This document shows positions 1 through 9,774 of a stretch of DNA of 34,381 nt, one piece after another. The stretch covers positions 1 to 34,381 of the forward strand of contig CALMVL010000242.1 in the NCBI GenBank assembly GCA_937873265.1, written 5' to 3'. The translations under genes and the position numbers were made by a program. Position 1 is the stretch's first letter, and the number at the start of each line of letters is the position of its first letter. This DNA comes from an uncultured Granulicella sp. (GTDB lineage: Bacteria; Acidobacteriota; Terriglobia; Terriglobales; Acidobacteriaceae). Below the pieces are notes generated by a model. It saw only the letters and a program-made list of their open reading frames with translations. It was not told the DNA's origin and searched no databases.

Positions 1-585
1 CACCAACCCCGTCCCCAGCAGCACAAAACTCGAAGGCTCCGGCGTCGCCGCGGCCGTCGAAGGCCCACTCCAAGTCCCCGGATCGTTGTCCACCTCCCCA
101 TAACTCAGCACGCCCGCGGACGGGTTGTAATACTCCCCAAAATCATCCACAAGCGGCGCAGGAACGGTGTACGTACTCACCGCTGTATACACGCCCGCAC
201 CAACAAAGCTTTCCAGATAAAAACCCCACTGCACCACCTGCCCCTGCCCGTTCACCCCCACAAACGCATTCACATTGTCATCCGCATTCTGAAAGGTGTA
301 GTCGAAAACACCATCCGTCACGCTATAGCCAGTGAGGTCGTCGTAGTTCGTCAGATTCGTCGAGGAATCAAAGGAGTGCGCGTCCCCAAAGGTAAGAGAA
401 CCGTGCAGAAAATCGCCGGTCGAGTAGAGGCTTCCATCGATGTAAGTAAAGTGGTTGCCCGTATACGTATACGTCACGTCGGCCCGCGCCATCCGGGGGA
501 GGCTCAGGAGCAGAAGAACTGCGGAAACAACAGGCCAAGAAGTCATCGCGACCGCCAGGAGAGGTGTTCTATGCCGCATAAGCAT
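1..585 (-). CDS. PEP-CTERM sorting-domain secreted protein (partial, C-terminus off the left edge)
   Basis: An open minus-strand frame runs off the window at base 1, leaving 195 codons. The N-terminus is a signal peptide: basic residues, a long hydrophobic run, then a cleavage site after ARA, before DVTYTYTG. The middle is Gly/Tyr/Asp-rich and beta-like, with no recognised enzyme motif. The visible end reads ATPEPSSFVLLGTGLV, a PEP motif (bases 34-42) followed by the start of a hydrophobic helix. That is the PEP-CTERM signal processed by exosortases; the basic tail lies outside the window. No exosortase gene is visible here. The start is uncertain: ATG at 585, 579 or 546 are all in frame, and the first two retain the basic n-region. 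Its function beyond being a surface or secreted protein is unknown. Confidence 0.8.
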   Translation of the reverse strand, partial: MLMRHRTPLLAVAMTSWPVVSAVLLLLSLPRMARADVTYTYTGNHFTYIDGSLYSTGDFLHGSLTFGDAHSFDSSTNLTNYDDLTGYSVTDGVFDYTFQNADDNVNAFVGVNGQGQVVQWGFYLESFVGAGVYTAVSTYTVPAPLVDDFGEYYNPSAGVLSYGEVDNDPGTWSGPSTAAATPEPSSFVLLGTGLV

Positions 586-717
586 ACAGCACACCTGCCC
601 AGGCTTGGCGCACGGAAAATCCAAACTGCGCGGCACGTCCACGACATCCTCCCGCCCCAAGGGCCGGACTGACCTCCCGAAGGCAGATGGAAACCATGCA
701 AGCCACCCGGCTGCCGC

Positions 718-1896
718 CTACGAGATTGTCTCCAGACGGCCGCTGCGCAGGCGAAAGCGCTCGCCGCGCCAGACGACCGTGTCGCCGGCATAGCTCCACA
801 GCCACAGCAGCAGCCCCCAGCAGTCGCGCAGCGGCAGCAGCCCCATGTCGCGCAGCACCTGCCCGTCGCGAAGCACGCCAATCCCAACACTCAGCGCCAG
901 GGCCAGCCGCGCCACCAGAACCACGCTCAGCAGGCTGAGACTCCACAGCGCCACGCCGCTCGCGACCACGGTAAGCAGCGCCCACGGGACACAGTACGTG
1001 AGGCCGAGACCGACGTAGCCCCATCGCCGCGAGTCCCGCGTCGACCGCGCCCATCGCAGCTGATGCAGGGCAAATCCGCGCCAGCTGTAGGCCGGCACCG
1101 TTGTCTCGACCACCTCTCCCGAAAGCGCCACGCGAAATCCCGCTGCGGCGATCCGCGCTCCAAGCTGGTAGTCGTCGGCCAGGGTTTCGAGCAGCGGAGC
1201 GAAGCCGCCGGAGCGGTCGAGCGCCTCGCGACGCATCGCCAGCGTCGACCCCAGCCCGAAGCGCAACCCGCCCTCAAGGTAGCGCGCCGTCAGCACCCCC
1301 GGAAAAAATTCGGTCGAGATACCCAACGCCTCCAGCCGCGCCCAGATTCGCGGCGCCTCGCCGATGCGCCCCATCGCCTGACCGCGATACGGCGCCGTCA
1401 CCATCCCCACGATCGGATCCGCGAAGCTCGCCATCACGCGCTCCAGGTACCGCGACGAGACCAGGATGTCACTGTCGTTGACCACAACAAAGGCGTACTT
1501 CGCCCGCGGTAACAGCTGGAGCAGCGTGCTTACCTTGCCCGAGCTGCCCAGCCGCTCCGGGCACAGGATCAGCTCCACGTCCATCGCCGGGAACTCGAGC
1601 CGCAGCCGTTCCACTTCGTGCACCGCCGGATCATCGAGGTCGGCGACGCCGAACAGCAGCTGCACTCGTCCGGTGTAGTGCTGGATGCAGTGGCTCCGCA
1701 GGGCAGCGTACATGCGCGCATCGACGCCCTTGATCGGCTTCAGCAGCGTCACGTCCGGGGCGAACTCGGCGACGTGGCCGCGGTGCCCACGCAACTCATG
1801 CGCAAACTTGCGCGCGCTCCAAAGCGCCAGCACGGTGTACAGCAGCCCGGCCATGGTCAGGGCGGCCATGGCCGTCTCTATCGATATCGCCAGCAC
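718..1896 (-). CDS. hpnI: HpnI-like family 2/21 glycosyltransferase (ceramide glucosyltransferase-like)
   Basis: This is a 392-residue membrane-associated glycosyltransferase. It has an N-terminal membrane helix (about 8-27), a GT-A catalytic domain and hydrophobic C-terminal segments (about 295-345). Visible catalytic signatures are ADLDD (86-89), the metal-binding NDSDI (140-144), LADDYQLG with the catalytic Asp pair (241-242), and HQLRW (278-282), the Q-x-x-R-W motif of processive and ceramide-type enzymes. The family includes HpnI, which adds N-acetylglucosamine to bacteriohopanetetrol, and ceramide glucosyltransferases. The HpnI assignment rests on overall resemblance; no other hopanoid gene is adjacent, so a different lipid acceptor is possible. 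The start is GTG at 1896 with a weak ribosome-binding site; an internal ATG at codon 10 is an alternative. It lies 48 bases downstream of a MacB-type permease on the same strand and may be cotranscribed with it. Confidence 0.8.
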   Translation of the reverse strand: MLAISIETAMAALTMAGLLYTVLALWSARKFAHELRGHRGHVAEFAPDVTLLKPIKGVDARMYAALRSHCIQHYTGRVQLLFGVADLDDPAVHEVERLRLEFPAMDVELILCPERLGSSGKVSTLLQLLPRAKYAFVVVNDSDILVSSRYLERVMASFADPIVGMVTAPYRGQAMGRIGEAPRIWARLEALGISTEFFPGVLTARYLEGGLRFGLGSTLAMRREALDRSGGFAPLLETLADDYQLGARIAAAGFRVALSGEVVETTVPAYSWRGFALHQLRWARSTRDSRRWGYVGLGLTYCVPWALLTVVASGVALWSLSLLSVVLVARLALALSVGIGVLRDGQVLRDMGLLPLRDCWGLLLWLWSYAGDTVVWRGERFRLRSGRLETIS

Positions 1897-1944
1897 CGTT
1901 CTACTTTACCGAAAGTCGGCGAAACTGCTGTTCGGTAAGCCACG

Positions 1945-3192
1945 CTACTCATACCGCAGGGCCTCGATCGGGTTGAGATTGGCCGCCTTCCACGCCGGAT
2001 AGATGCCGAAGACGAGACCGATTACGCACGAGCTGATGAACGCGAAAACGATCCACCCGATCGAAAGATACGACGAGATAACGTAGCGGAGCCCCAGGCC
2101 GAAGAGGCTGCCAAGAAAGATGCCGACGACCCCGCCGATTGCGCACAGCGTGATCGCCTCCGTGGTGAACTGCATCAGGATCGTCTGTTTGGTCGCGCCG
2201 ATCGCCTTCCGAACGCCGATCTCCCGCGTCCGCTCCGTCACCGAAACCAGCATGATATTCATGACGCCGACGCCGCCGACCATCAGGCCCACGGCCGAAA
2301 GCCCAAACATCAGCAGAAACAGCGAGCTTGTGATCTGCGTCCATAGCCGCGTGATCGAGTCCGCGCCAAAGATGGCAAAGTTGTCTTCCTGATCGTTGTG
2401 CACCTTGCGCCGCCGACGCAGCATCTCGCGTATCTCGTCCTCCACCAGACCCTTGTTGGCCTGGTCGTCAAACTTGGCGGAGATCCAGTAGTCGAGGATC
2501 TCGGGGTGAAGGTGGTGGAAGGTGGTAATGGGCATGTGCACCATGTTGTCTTCAGAGTTCTTGCCTCCGCCAAAGGCCGTCTTCTCCTTGTCCTGCACGC
2601 CGACCACGGTAAAGGGCTTGCCTTCGACCGTGATCTCCTTGCCCACGGCGTCTCCCCCGCCGAACAGGTCGTCGGCCGTGTCGTGCCCGAGCACGGCGAC
2701 ATTGGCCGAGCGCTGCTCTTCGCCATCGTTGAAGTATCGTCCCTGCAGCAGGTTGAAGTCGTACACGCGTGTGTTCGAGGCGGTGACGCCCTCTTCCGAA
2801 ACGTTCTCGGATTTTTTGTTGCCGTACTTCACCGTCACCGATCCGCCGTTGAACTCAAAGTTCTGGTAGCGCAGCGACGGAACCACGTCGACCACGTGCG
2901 GCAGTTGCTTGATCGACTCAGCGTCGTCGAAGGTCAGCTGCTTACGCGTCAACATCTCCGTCGTCGGGCGAACGCCGATCACCGGGAACCGGAAGATCCA
3001 AAGGACGTTGGTTCCCAGCGCCGAGACCATGCCGCTGACGTTATTGTTCAATCCGTTGATAACCGACGAAATGGTAATTACGGTCATCACGCCGATCACA
3101 ATGCCCAGTACGGTCAGCCCCGACCGCAGCTTGTTGGTGCGCAAGGTGTCGAGGGCCATGCGGACGGACTCTCGTTGATCGCTGATCTTCAT
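1945..3192 (-). CDS. MacB/FtsX-family ABC transporter permease
   Basis: This 415-residue protein has the MacB permease plan. A cytoplasmic N-terminal helix and first membrane segment (about 24-47, SGLTVLGIVIGVMTVITISS) are followed by a roughly 230-residue periplasmic core domain and a C-terminal FtsX domain with three membrane helices. The family hallmark ERTREIGVRKAIGAT sits between TM2 and TM3. Such permeases are mechanotransmission subunits that work with a cytoplasmic ATPase and usually a periplasmic adaptor, acting on lipoproteins, peptides or export substrates. No ATPase or adaptor gene is present here, so the partners must be encoded elsewhere. ATG at 3192 was chosen because AGGAG lies 6 bases upstream; an upstream in-frame start at 3216 lacks such a site. 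It is a paralogue of the next permease, about 205 bases away on the same strand. Confidence 0.9.
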   Translation of the reverse strand: MKISDQRESVRMALDTLRTNKLRSGLTVLGIVIGVMTVITISSVINGLNNNVSGMVSALGTNVLWIFRFPVIGVRPTTEMLTRKQLTFDDAESIKQLPHVVDVVPSLRYQNFEFNGGSVTVKYGNKKSENVSEEGVTASNTRVYDFNLLQGRYFNDGEEQRSANVAVLGHDTADDLFGGGDAVGKEITVEGKPFTVVGVQDKEKTAFGGGKNSEDNMVHMPITTFHHLHPEILDYWISAKFDDQANKGLVEDEIREMLRRRRKVHNDQEDNFAIFGADSITRLWTQITSSLFLLMFGLSAVGLMVGGVGVMNIMLVSVTERTREIGVRKAIGATKQTILMQFTTEAITLCAIGGVVGIFLGSLFGLGLRYVISSYLSIGWIVFAFISSCVIGLVFGIYPAWKAANLNPIEALRYE

Positions 3193-3397
3193 AGCGTGCT
3201 CCTGAATCTCAGGCAACTATGACCCAGTGTAGCTCCCGCGTCCAACCCTTACCTGGGCGAGCTTTCGTGACGAACGGCTTCGCCCGCGGCAGCGCAAGGC
3301 GCACCGCCTTCTCGATTGCGACCGCGCCTTCGACGCCTTTCATCCACACTTCGGCCTGCGGGGCGCGTCCAGGCGATCCGCTACGCAGCTGTTCTGC

Positions 3398-4621
<1,224 letters not shown>

Positions 4622-4750
4622 CGCGGTCGGTCGTGCTCCTGCCTGTTCCCCTGATCTTACGCGGTGCTCCGCCACGCGGTTCCCTGTTCAGTCTGCCGAT
4701 CGGCCCAATGGCGGGTCAACGCCAACCGATCCGCTCCTGCCGTCTCACGG

Positions 4751-4756
4751 TAGACT
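4751..4756 (+). promoter_or_regulatory. Candidate -10 element of rnpB
   Basis: TAGACT lies 7 bases upstream of base 4763, the first paired base of the RNase P RNA P1 helix, which is the right distance for a sigma-70-type -10 element. No convincing -35 hexamer is visible 16-18 bases upstream, so this is a tentative call based on position. Confidence 0.3.
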
Positions 4757-4762
4757 AGGACG

Positions 4763-5210
<448 letters not shown>

Positions 5211-5252
5211 ACTCTGTTCCGCACCGGCGAGAGCCTCGGCGCAGATGGCCGA

Positions 5253-5858
5253 TCAGCGCATGGAAGCCATCGAAGCCCGAAACAGCGCTTCAAACTCCCC
5301 CGCGACCGAGCGGTCCTTCTCGATCGCCAGCTCAATGGCCCGCTGCGCCGCCGGCCGCGCATACCCAAGGTTCACAAGGGCCGAAAGCGCATCGTCGCCC
5401 GCCGGTCCCAGCCGAAGCCCGGCGACAGCCCGCGGCATCGGGGACTCCGCCGCCAGATCCTCCAGCTTGTCTTTGAGCTCCAAGACCACTCGCTCCGCTG
5501 TCTTCTTACCGATCCCCGGGATCCTGGTGAGCATGGCGTGATCGCCCGACCGGATCGCCATCACCAGGCGATCGGCATCTATCCCACTCAGGACAGTGAT
5601 AGCAAGCTTGGGGCCGATCCCGGAGATCGTCAGCAGCTTCTCAAACAAAGACTTCTCCCGCCGATCCGCAAAACCGAACAGCGCAAGCTGGTCCTCGCGG
5701 ACATGCGTAAAAATGTGCAGCATCGCCTCGCCCGACTCCGCCGGCAGGGCCGAGTACGTCGCCACCGAGATCGTCGCTTCATACCCCACGCCGCTGCACT
5801 CGATGACAACATGGTTGGGGGACTTGTGCAGCAGGCGGCCGCGAAGGTGGGCGATCAT
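5253..5858 (-). CDS. ruvA: Holliday junction branch migration protein RuvA
   Basis: RuvA is a tetrameric DNA-binding protein that holds four-way junctions and directs the RuvB motor during recombinational repair. The 201-residue length is normal. Domain I is an OB fold beginning MIAHLRGRLL. Domain II carries the two helix-hairpin-helix motifs: LLTISGIGPKLAITVL (75-90) and RIPGIGKKTAERVV (112-125). A short acidic linker leads to domain III, the RuvB-contacting three-helix bundle (about 150-201, with DALSALVNLGY). Neither ruvB nor ruvC is adjacent. The start is ATG at 5858; no strong Shine-Dalgarno sequence is visible upstream. The gene is divergent from the GH5 gene, with about 296 non-coding bases between them. 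Confidence 0.97.
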   Translation of the reverse strand: MIAHLRGRLLHKSPNHVVIECSGVGYEATISVATYSALPAESGEAMLHIFTHVREDQLALFGFADRREKSLFEKLLTISGIGPKLAITVLSGIDADRLVMAIRSGDHAMLTRIPGIGKKTAERVVLELKDKLEDLAAESPMPRAVAGLRLGPAGDDALSALVNLGYARPAAQRAIELAIEKDRSVAGEFEALFRASMASMR

Positions 5859-5989
5859 TGCTGCTGATTGTAGCGGCCGACCCTTTCTGTCGACACATGT
5901 CCTGTTCTGAAACAGCCTGAAGATTTCGCCGGCGCAGCCGATAAAGCATGTGGGAGTCGAGAGGCACTGAGCAGCCGGTAAGAAGGCAT

Positions 5990-6001
5990 CCAGCTTTCCC
6001 G
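5990..6001 (+). repeat. 12-base element CCAGCTTTCCCG, copy 1 (upstream of GH5 gene)
   Basis: The element CCAGCTTTCCCG is preceded by GCAT and followed by ATTTGGGAA, giving a small inverted repeat TTCCC-GATTT-GGGAA. An identical 12-mer occurs at 7920-7931 upstream of the LPHTA surface-protein gene. Both copies are in leader regions on the same strand, about 130-165 bases before their genes, which suggests a shared regulatory site. No known regulator is recognised. Confidence 0.35.
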
Positions 6002-6040
6002 ATTTGGGAACGCAGCAATGAACTTCTTTTTGGCTGCAAA

Positions 6041-6064
6041 AGGATGCACATCCTTGTGCATCCT
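6041..6064 (+). promoter_or_regulatory. Perfect 10-bp inverted repeat with TCCT loop upstream of the GH5 gene
   Basis: AGGATGCACA at 6041-6050 and TGTGCATCCT at 6055-6064 are exact reverse complements separated by TCCT. The element lies about 90 bases before the GH5 start codon. It could be a dimeric regulator operator or an RNA hairpin in the leader. No T-tract follows, so an intrinsic terminator is unlikely. The rest of the 296-base spacer with ruvA holds no gene that I can see. Confidence 0.5.
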
Positions 6065-6154
6065 AACCACAGTGGCAGGATCCGACACAGCGCCGCCAGA
6101 TCGAAACACCTGGTCGTGCCATCGCTCCACAGTTGCTGGACCACGGAGACACCG

Positions 6155-7783
6155 ATGAGAAACAAACTCCTCCACTGCTTTTCCGCTCCATCCAGGGTGC
6201 TTGTCCACGGCGTAGCGATCGCAGCGGTGGCCAGCCTGGCTTTGATGTTCCCCGCCGGAGCCAGTTCGGTCCAGAAAGGCGAAAAGCTGCTTCAACATGC
6301 AGTCGAGATTGCCCCCAAGCTGCCGGCGCTCCGCCGCGGCGGCGAGTTCTGGCATACAGATCGGAACCGGGTCCTCGACGCGCACAATCGCGAGATTCGC
6401 ATTGCCGGCGTCAACTGGAGCGGCTTCGAGACGCGGCGCGCCGTTCCCGGCGGCCTCACCGTTCAGGACTACCGGACAATTCTGCATACGATCAGGGCGC
6501 AGGGCTACAACACCGTCCGGCTGCCGCTCTCAAACGAGATGATCGAGTCTCCGACGGTTCCAAGCGACATCGCCTACACCGCGAACGGAGAGGCGATCAA
6601 CGGGGACTTGGACGGGCTGAACTCCCTGCAGATCCTGGATAAGATCGTTGCCGCGGCCGGCACGGCTGGCCTAAAGGTCATCCTTGATAACCATCGCTCC
6701 GAGGCCGGCGACAGCGCCGAGCCGAACGGCCTGTGGTTTACGCCGGAGTACCCGGAGGCGGCGTGGATCGCCGATTGGGTGATGCTGGCCAAACGCTTCC
6801 GGAACGATGCGACCGTGATCGGCATGGACCTGCGTAACGAGCCGCACAACGCCGCCACCACCGGCGCCTGCTGGGATTGCGGGGGAGACCGCGACTGGCA
6901 CCTCGCGGCCGAGCGCGCCGGCAACGCGGTCTTGCACGAGAATCCGCAGCTTCTCATCTTTGTGGAAGGCGTTGACACCTACGCCGGCGAGAGCTCGTGG
7001 TGGGGCGGCAACTTGATCGGGGTTCGCCGTTCGCCCGTTCGCCTGGCTCTGCCGAACCGCCTGGTCTACTCCGCTCATGTGTACGGCCCGGTGGAGTACA
7101 AGCAGGCGTGGTTCAACGAATCCACCTCGGCCGCATCGCTGCGGGCTGTGTGGCGGCGACAGTGGGCCTACATCAGCGAGGGCGGGATCGCGCCGGTCTG
7201 GATCGGCGAGTTTGGCACGCCCAACACGGACGCAGATGTGCGCAGCGCTGACCCCGGCTCCGAGGGCCAGTGGTTCTCCGAACTTGTGCGCTTCCTCCAC
7301 GAGGAGCCCAGCCTGCAATGGACCTACTGGGATATCAATGGGGAAGACCGATACGGCCTGCTGGACACTCGGTACGGCACGCAGCCGGTGAATGCGCTCA
7401 AGGCCGAGGTTCTGGCCAGCATTTTGCCCGGTCACCTGGATCCACGCGGCGCATCCGCGCCGGTACCCGACGCCGCGCGCGCATCGCAGCCGGTGACGGT
7501 CATGCCCGTGGCCGTCTCACCGTCGGTCGCGCCCGGTCCTCCTCCTGCAGCCTTCGATCCGTATGCCGCGGCGGCCCGGGAGGAGGTTGAGCGGAATTTA
7601 TTCTCCTCTGAGGGTGCAAAACTCACGCCAGAGCCGCGCGAGCCCAGGCCTGCTCTTCGTCAACTTCCCCCACCAGCAGCCGCGCCGGGACCAGAGACCC
7701 ATGTAAAGACTGCGGTGGCCAATGACGTGCAGCAGGCAATTGCCGCGGCGATGCAGGCTGCACCTGTCCCGAAATCTCGCTAA
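6155..7783 (+). CDS. Secreted GH5-family glycoside hydrolase (cellulase-like)
   Basis: This is a 542-residue retaining glycoside hydrolase of the GH5 fold, probably an endo-beta-glucanase or mannanase; the substrate cannot be fixed from sequence. An N-terminal signal or anchor segment (about 14-36) is followed by the catalytic TIM barrel (about 60-425). Visible active-site residues are Arg123 in VRLPLS, His180 in LDNHRS, acid/base Glu229 in DLRNEP, His308 and Tyr310 in SAHVYGP, and nucleophile Glu352 in VWIGEFGTPN. The last roughly 115 residues are Pro/Ala-rich with an acidic helical patch, probably a linker or disordered tail; no carbohydrate-binding module is recognised. ATG at 6155 was chosen because GGAGA lies 7 bases upstream and a signal sequence follows; longer in-frame starts reach into the leader hairpin. 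Confidence 0.9.
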   Translation: MRNKLLHCFSAPSRVLVHGVAIAAVASLALMFPAGASSVQKGEKLLQHAVEIAPKLPALRRGGEFWHTDRNRVLDAHNREIRIAGVNWSGFETRRAVPGGLTVQDYRTILHTIRAQGYNTVRLPLSNEMIESPTVPSDIAYTANGEAINGDLDGLNSLQILDKIVAAAGTAGLKVILDNHRSEAGDSAEPNGLWFTPEYPEAAWIADWVMLAKRFRNDATVIGMDLRNEPHNAATTGACWDCGGDRDWHLAAERAGNAVLHENPQLLIFVEGVDTYAGESSWWGGNLIGVRRSPVRLALPNRLVYSAHVYGPVEYKQAWFNESTSAASLRAVWRRQWAYISEGGIAPVWIGEFGTPNTDADVRSADPGSEGQWFSELVRFLHEEPSLQWTYWDINGEDRYGLLDTRYGTQPVNALKAEVLASILPGHLDPRGASAPVPDAARASQPVTVMPVAVSPSVAPGPPPAAFDPYAAAAREEVERNLFSSEGAKLTPEPREPRPALRQLPPPAAAPGPETHVKTAVANDVQQAIAAAMQAAPVPKSR

Positions 7784-7919
7784 GGGCGCGCCGCGTGCTA
7801 CGCAAAAGGACGCCGTGCCTGTCGATCAGCGCAGCGCGCCTGGCAATCTGACCCAGATCTGACGCAAACGTAACGGGGATACCGAACGGAGCGGAACTCT
7901 GAACTTTTCCCGGCACTTC

Positions 7920-7931
7920 CCAGCTTTCCCG
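7920..7931 (+). repeat. 12-base element CCAGCTTTCCCG, copy 2 (upstream of LPHTA-protein gene)
   Basis: This is an exact copy of the 12-mer at 5990-6001. Just downstream comes GCATCCAAGCATCCAGCTT, in which GCATCCA is repeated, echoing the GCATCCAGCTT that surrounds copy 1. The 271-base spacer 7784-8054 otherwise contains the inverted and tandem repeats listed separately and no gene. Confidence 0.35.
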
Positions 7932-7946
7932 TGAGAACGAGCATCC

Positions 7947-8005
7947 AAGCATCCAGCTTAAACGTCTCCCTTCTGGGAAGATGCTTCGAGAACACGGGAA
8001 CACGG
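7947..8005 (+). promoter_or_regulatory. Nested inverted repeat and 8-bp tandem repeat upstream of the LPHTA-protein gene
   Basis: AAGCATC (7947-7953) pairs with GATGCTT (7980-7986), enclosing an inner TCCC-TTCT-GGGA hairpin. Directly after comes GAACACGG twice in tandem (7990-7997 and 7998-8005). This dense repeat structure lies 50-108 bases before the start codon and may be a regulator site or a leader RNA fold. The function is inferred only from position. Confidence 0.35.
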
Positions 8006-8054
8006 GCCCTCTTTGGAATTCTGATTGCTGAAGAGCCACTTAGGAGAACACCTG

Positions 8055-8873
8055 ATGCTGAAGAGATTGATCTGTGCTGTTTTTGTCCTCGGCGCACCAT
8101 TGGCCGCCCGCGCCGTCGACCCGACCGGCGCTTCCGCAACGTTCACTGTCACTCAGCAGACCAAGGTTCCCGGCGAAACGTTGAAGCCCGGCGACTACAC
8201 AATCCGCATCGTGGATCATCTCTCTGATCGTCTGATAGTGCGCGTCGACTCGGCGAATGGAAAAACTCACTCCACCTTTCTCGGGCTGCAGGGCTCCGAC
8301 GTGAGCCGGCCGTCGGCTCCGGGTGCGGTCGCTTGGGAAAACACCTCACAAAAGGCGACCTACCTGAAGGGGTTTCTCTTTCCGAACATGAACTCCGTAG
8401 TGGAGTTCGTGTACCCCAAGGAAGATGCCGTGGCCATTGCCAAGTCAAACCAGAGCAAGGTGCCGGCGATCGATCCGGCGTCGGAGGGCAAAGTCGCTGA
8501 CAAGGGTCTGTCGAAAGACGACATGGAAGTCGTGACGCTCTGGCTGCTCTCGGCGACCACCGTGGGACCGAATGACTCGGTTCCGGCGATCAAGGCCGAG
8601 AAGTATCAGCAGGTGGCCAGCAACGAGCCGCCCCCGCAGCCTGCGCAGCAGGTCCAGCAAGCCAACCAGGGTGCGAACTACGCCGCCGGTTCAACGCCGA
8701 CCGACACGGCAAGTGCGGCGCCGGTCCGAGCGCCTCGCGCGCATAAGCCGGTTGTCGCCGCCCTGCCGCACACCGCGAGCGCCATGCCCATAGTCTGGCT
8801 TCTCGGTGTTCTCTCTTTGTTCGGCGCGCTGACGATGCGGTTCGCGCGACTTCAACGAGCGAGCCAGCGGTAA
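8055..8873 (+). CDS. Surface protein with LPHTA sortase-type sorting signal
   Basis: This 272-residue secreted protein has a signal peptide (1-20, cleavage after AARA). A beta-rich N-terminal domain (about 21-170) contains a GDYTIRIVD-type strand pattern common in acidobacterial secreted proteins. A Pro/Gln/Ala-rich stalk (about 190-235) follows. The C-terminus has the three parts of a cell-wall sorting signal: the pentapeptide LPHTA (237-241), a hydrophobic segment (about 244-261) and the basic tail RFARLQRASQR. A sortase would cleave between Thr and Ala. The sortase gene begins 1 base after its stop codon, so this is very likely its dedicated substrate. The start at 8055 is fixed by AGGAG at 8042-8046, 8 bases upstream. 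The molecular role of the exposed domain is unknown. Confidence 0.85.
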   Translation: MLKRLICAVFVLGAPLAARAVDPTGASATFTVTQQTKVPGETLKPGDYTIRIVDHLSDRLIVRVDSANGKTHSTFLGLQGSDVSRPSAPGAVAWENTSQKATYLKGFLFPNMNSVVEFVYPKEDAVAIAKSNQSKVPAIDPASEGKVADKGLSKDDMEVVTLWLLSATTVGPNDSVPAIKAEKYQQVASNEPPPQPAQQVQQANQGANYAAGSTPTDTASAAPVRAPRAHKPVVAALPHTASAMPIVWLLGVLSLFGALTMRFARLQRASQR

Positions 8874-8874
8874 G

Positions 8875-9501
8875 GTGAAACGCAGAGGAACGGTTCGGCA
8901 AGCAGCCACTCGTCTGGAGTGGCTGCTTTGGGTCGTAGCCATCGCTTCGGTTGGCTACACCTGTCTCTGGAGCGGAGAGGTTTACGCCGCGCGATGGCAC
9001 GCCCAGAGTATCGGGCAGGCTATGCCCGAAGGTGGCCCGGCTGCCTCCGCCGCCACTGCGCCGGATGCACCGAAACAAGCCTCCTCAGTCATGGGTCGAT
9101 TGGAAATCCCTGGAATCGGCCTGGCCGTTCCGGTGATGGCGGACTTCGATCCGGCAAGTCTCCGGCGCGGCGTTGGGCATATCCAAGGAACGGCGCTGCC
9201 GGGTGGCCTGGGCACCCTTGGCCTGGCCGGACATCGCGACACCTTCTTCCGCCCGCTGGCCCACATCGCCAAAGGCATGGACATCCGCGTAACCGACGCA
9301 AGTGGCACCTACCACTACCGTGTGGATGGCACCGAGATCGTCACCCCGGACCAGGTGCAGGTGCTGGATATCCGGAACGAACCGAAGCTAACCCTAATTA
9401 CCTGCTACCCATTCGACTTCATTGGACAAGCGCCCAAGCGGTTCATCGTGCACGCGAATCTCGTATCTCTGGAACCGGATGCTCCGGCGCACACGCACTA
9501 A
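8875..9501 (+). CDS. Sortase (class D-like transpeptidase)
   Basis: Sortases are membrane-bound cysteine transpeptidases that cleave a C-terminal sorting signal and attach the protein to an amine acceptor. This 208-residue protein has an N-terminal anchor helix (about 14-32), a Pro/Ala-rich linker and a sortase beta-barrel (about 70-200). The catalytic triad is visible: His120 in LAGHRDTFF, Cys177 in TLITCYPF and Arg189 in PKRFIV. The single N-terminal anchor, the TLxTC signature and the LPHTA substrate next door fit class D best, but class assignment needs a tree. The GTG start at 8875 lies 1 base after the substrate stop codon, indicating translational coupling. In a probable diderm the acceptor is unclear, which makes the pair notable. 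Confidence 0.9.
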   Translation: MKRRGTVRQAATRLEWLLWVVAIASVGYTCLWSGEVYAARWHAQSIGQAMPEGGPAASAATAPDAPKQASSVMGRLEIPGIGLAVPVMADFDPASLRRGVGHIQGTALPGGLGTLGLAGHRDTFFRPLAHIAKGMDIRVTDASGTYHYRVDGTEIVTPDQVQVLDIRNEPKLTLITCYPFDFIGQAPKRFIVHANLVSLEPDAPAHTH

Positions 9502-9648
9502 CTCTTTCTGCGCGCCGCGCGGGTCGACGCAATGCTGAGCAGACCACGCAACTAACGCCTGTGGCCAGTTCGACGCGCACACGATCGAGCACGGGACAAC
9601 TGCTTGGAGCGATCGGTTAGCGAATCCATGTACGGGAAACGGGTGGGG

Positions 9649-9665
9649 CGATCCGACCAGGATCG
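9649..9665 (+). repeat. Short inverted repeat CGATCC-GACCA-GGATCG upstream of the MFS gene
   Basis: A perfect 6-bp inverted repeat with a 5-base centre lies about 110 bases before the MFS start. The 273-base gap 9502-9774 has no convincing gene. The repeat could be an operator, since DHA2 exporters are often repressor-controlled, but it is short enough to arise by chance in GC-rich DNA. Confidence 0.2.
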
Positions 9666-9774
9666 GAGGTGTCGCGCACCGGCTGCCGTTGCCGAACAGC
9701 CCGCGCTGCCGTCGGATCGAAACTTCGTGAGCCGACTGGAGTGCGGCGGCATCCCTTAAGGCGATAGGCATGCT

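Noticed and set aside
5855-6487. A 210-codon minus-strand frame across the ruvA/GH5 spacer
   Set aside because: It overlaps the GH5 coding start and ruvA, has no recognisable domain or ribosome-binding site, and reads like antisense translation of the GH5 N-terminus.
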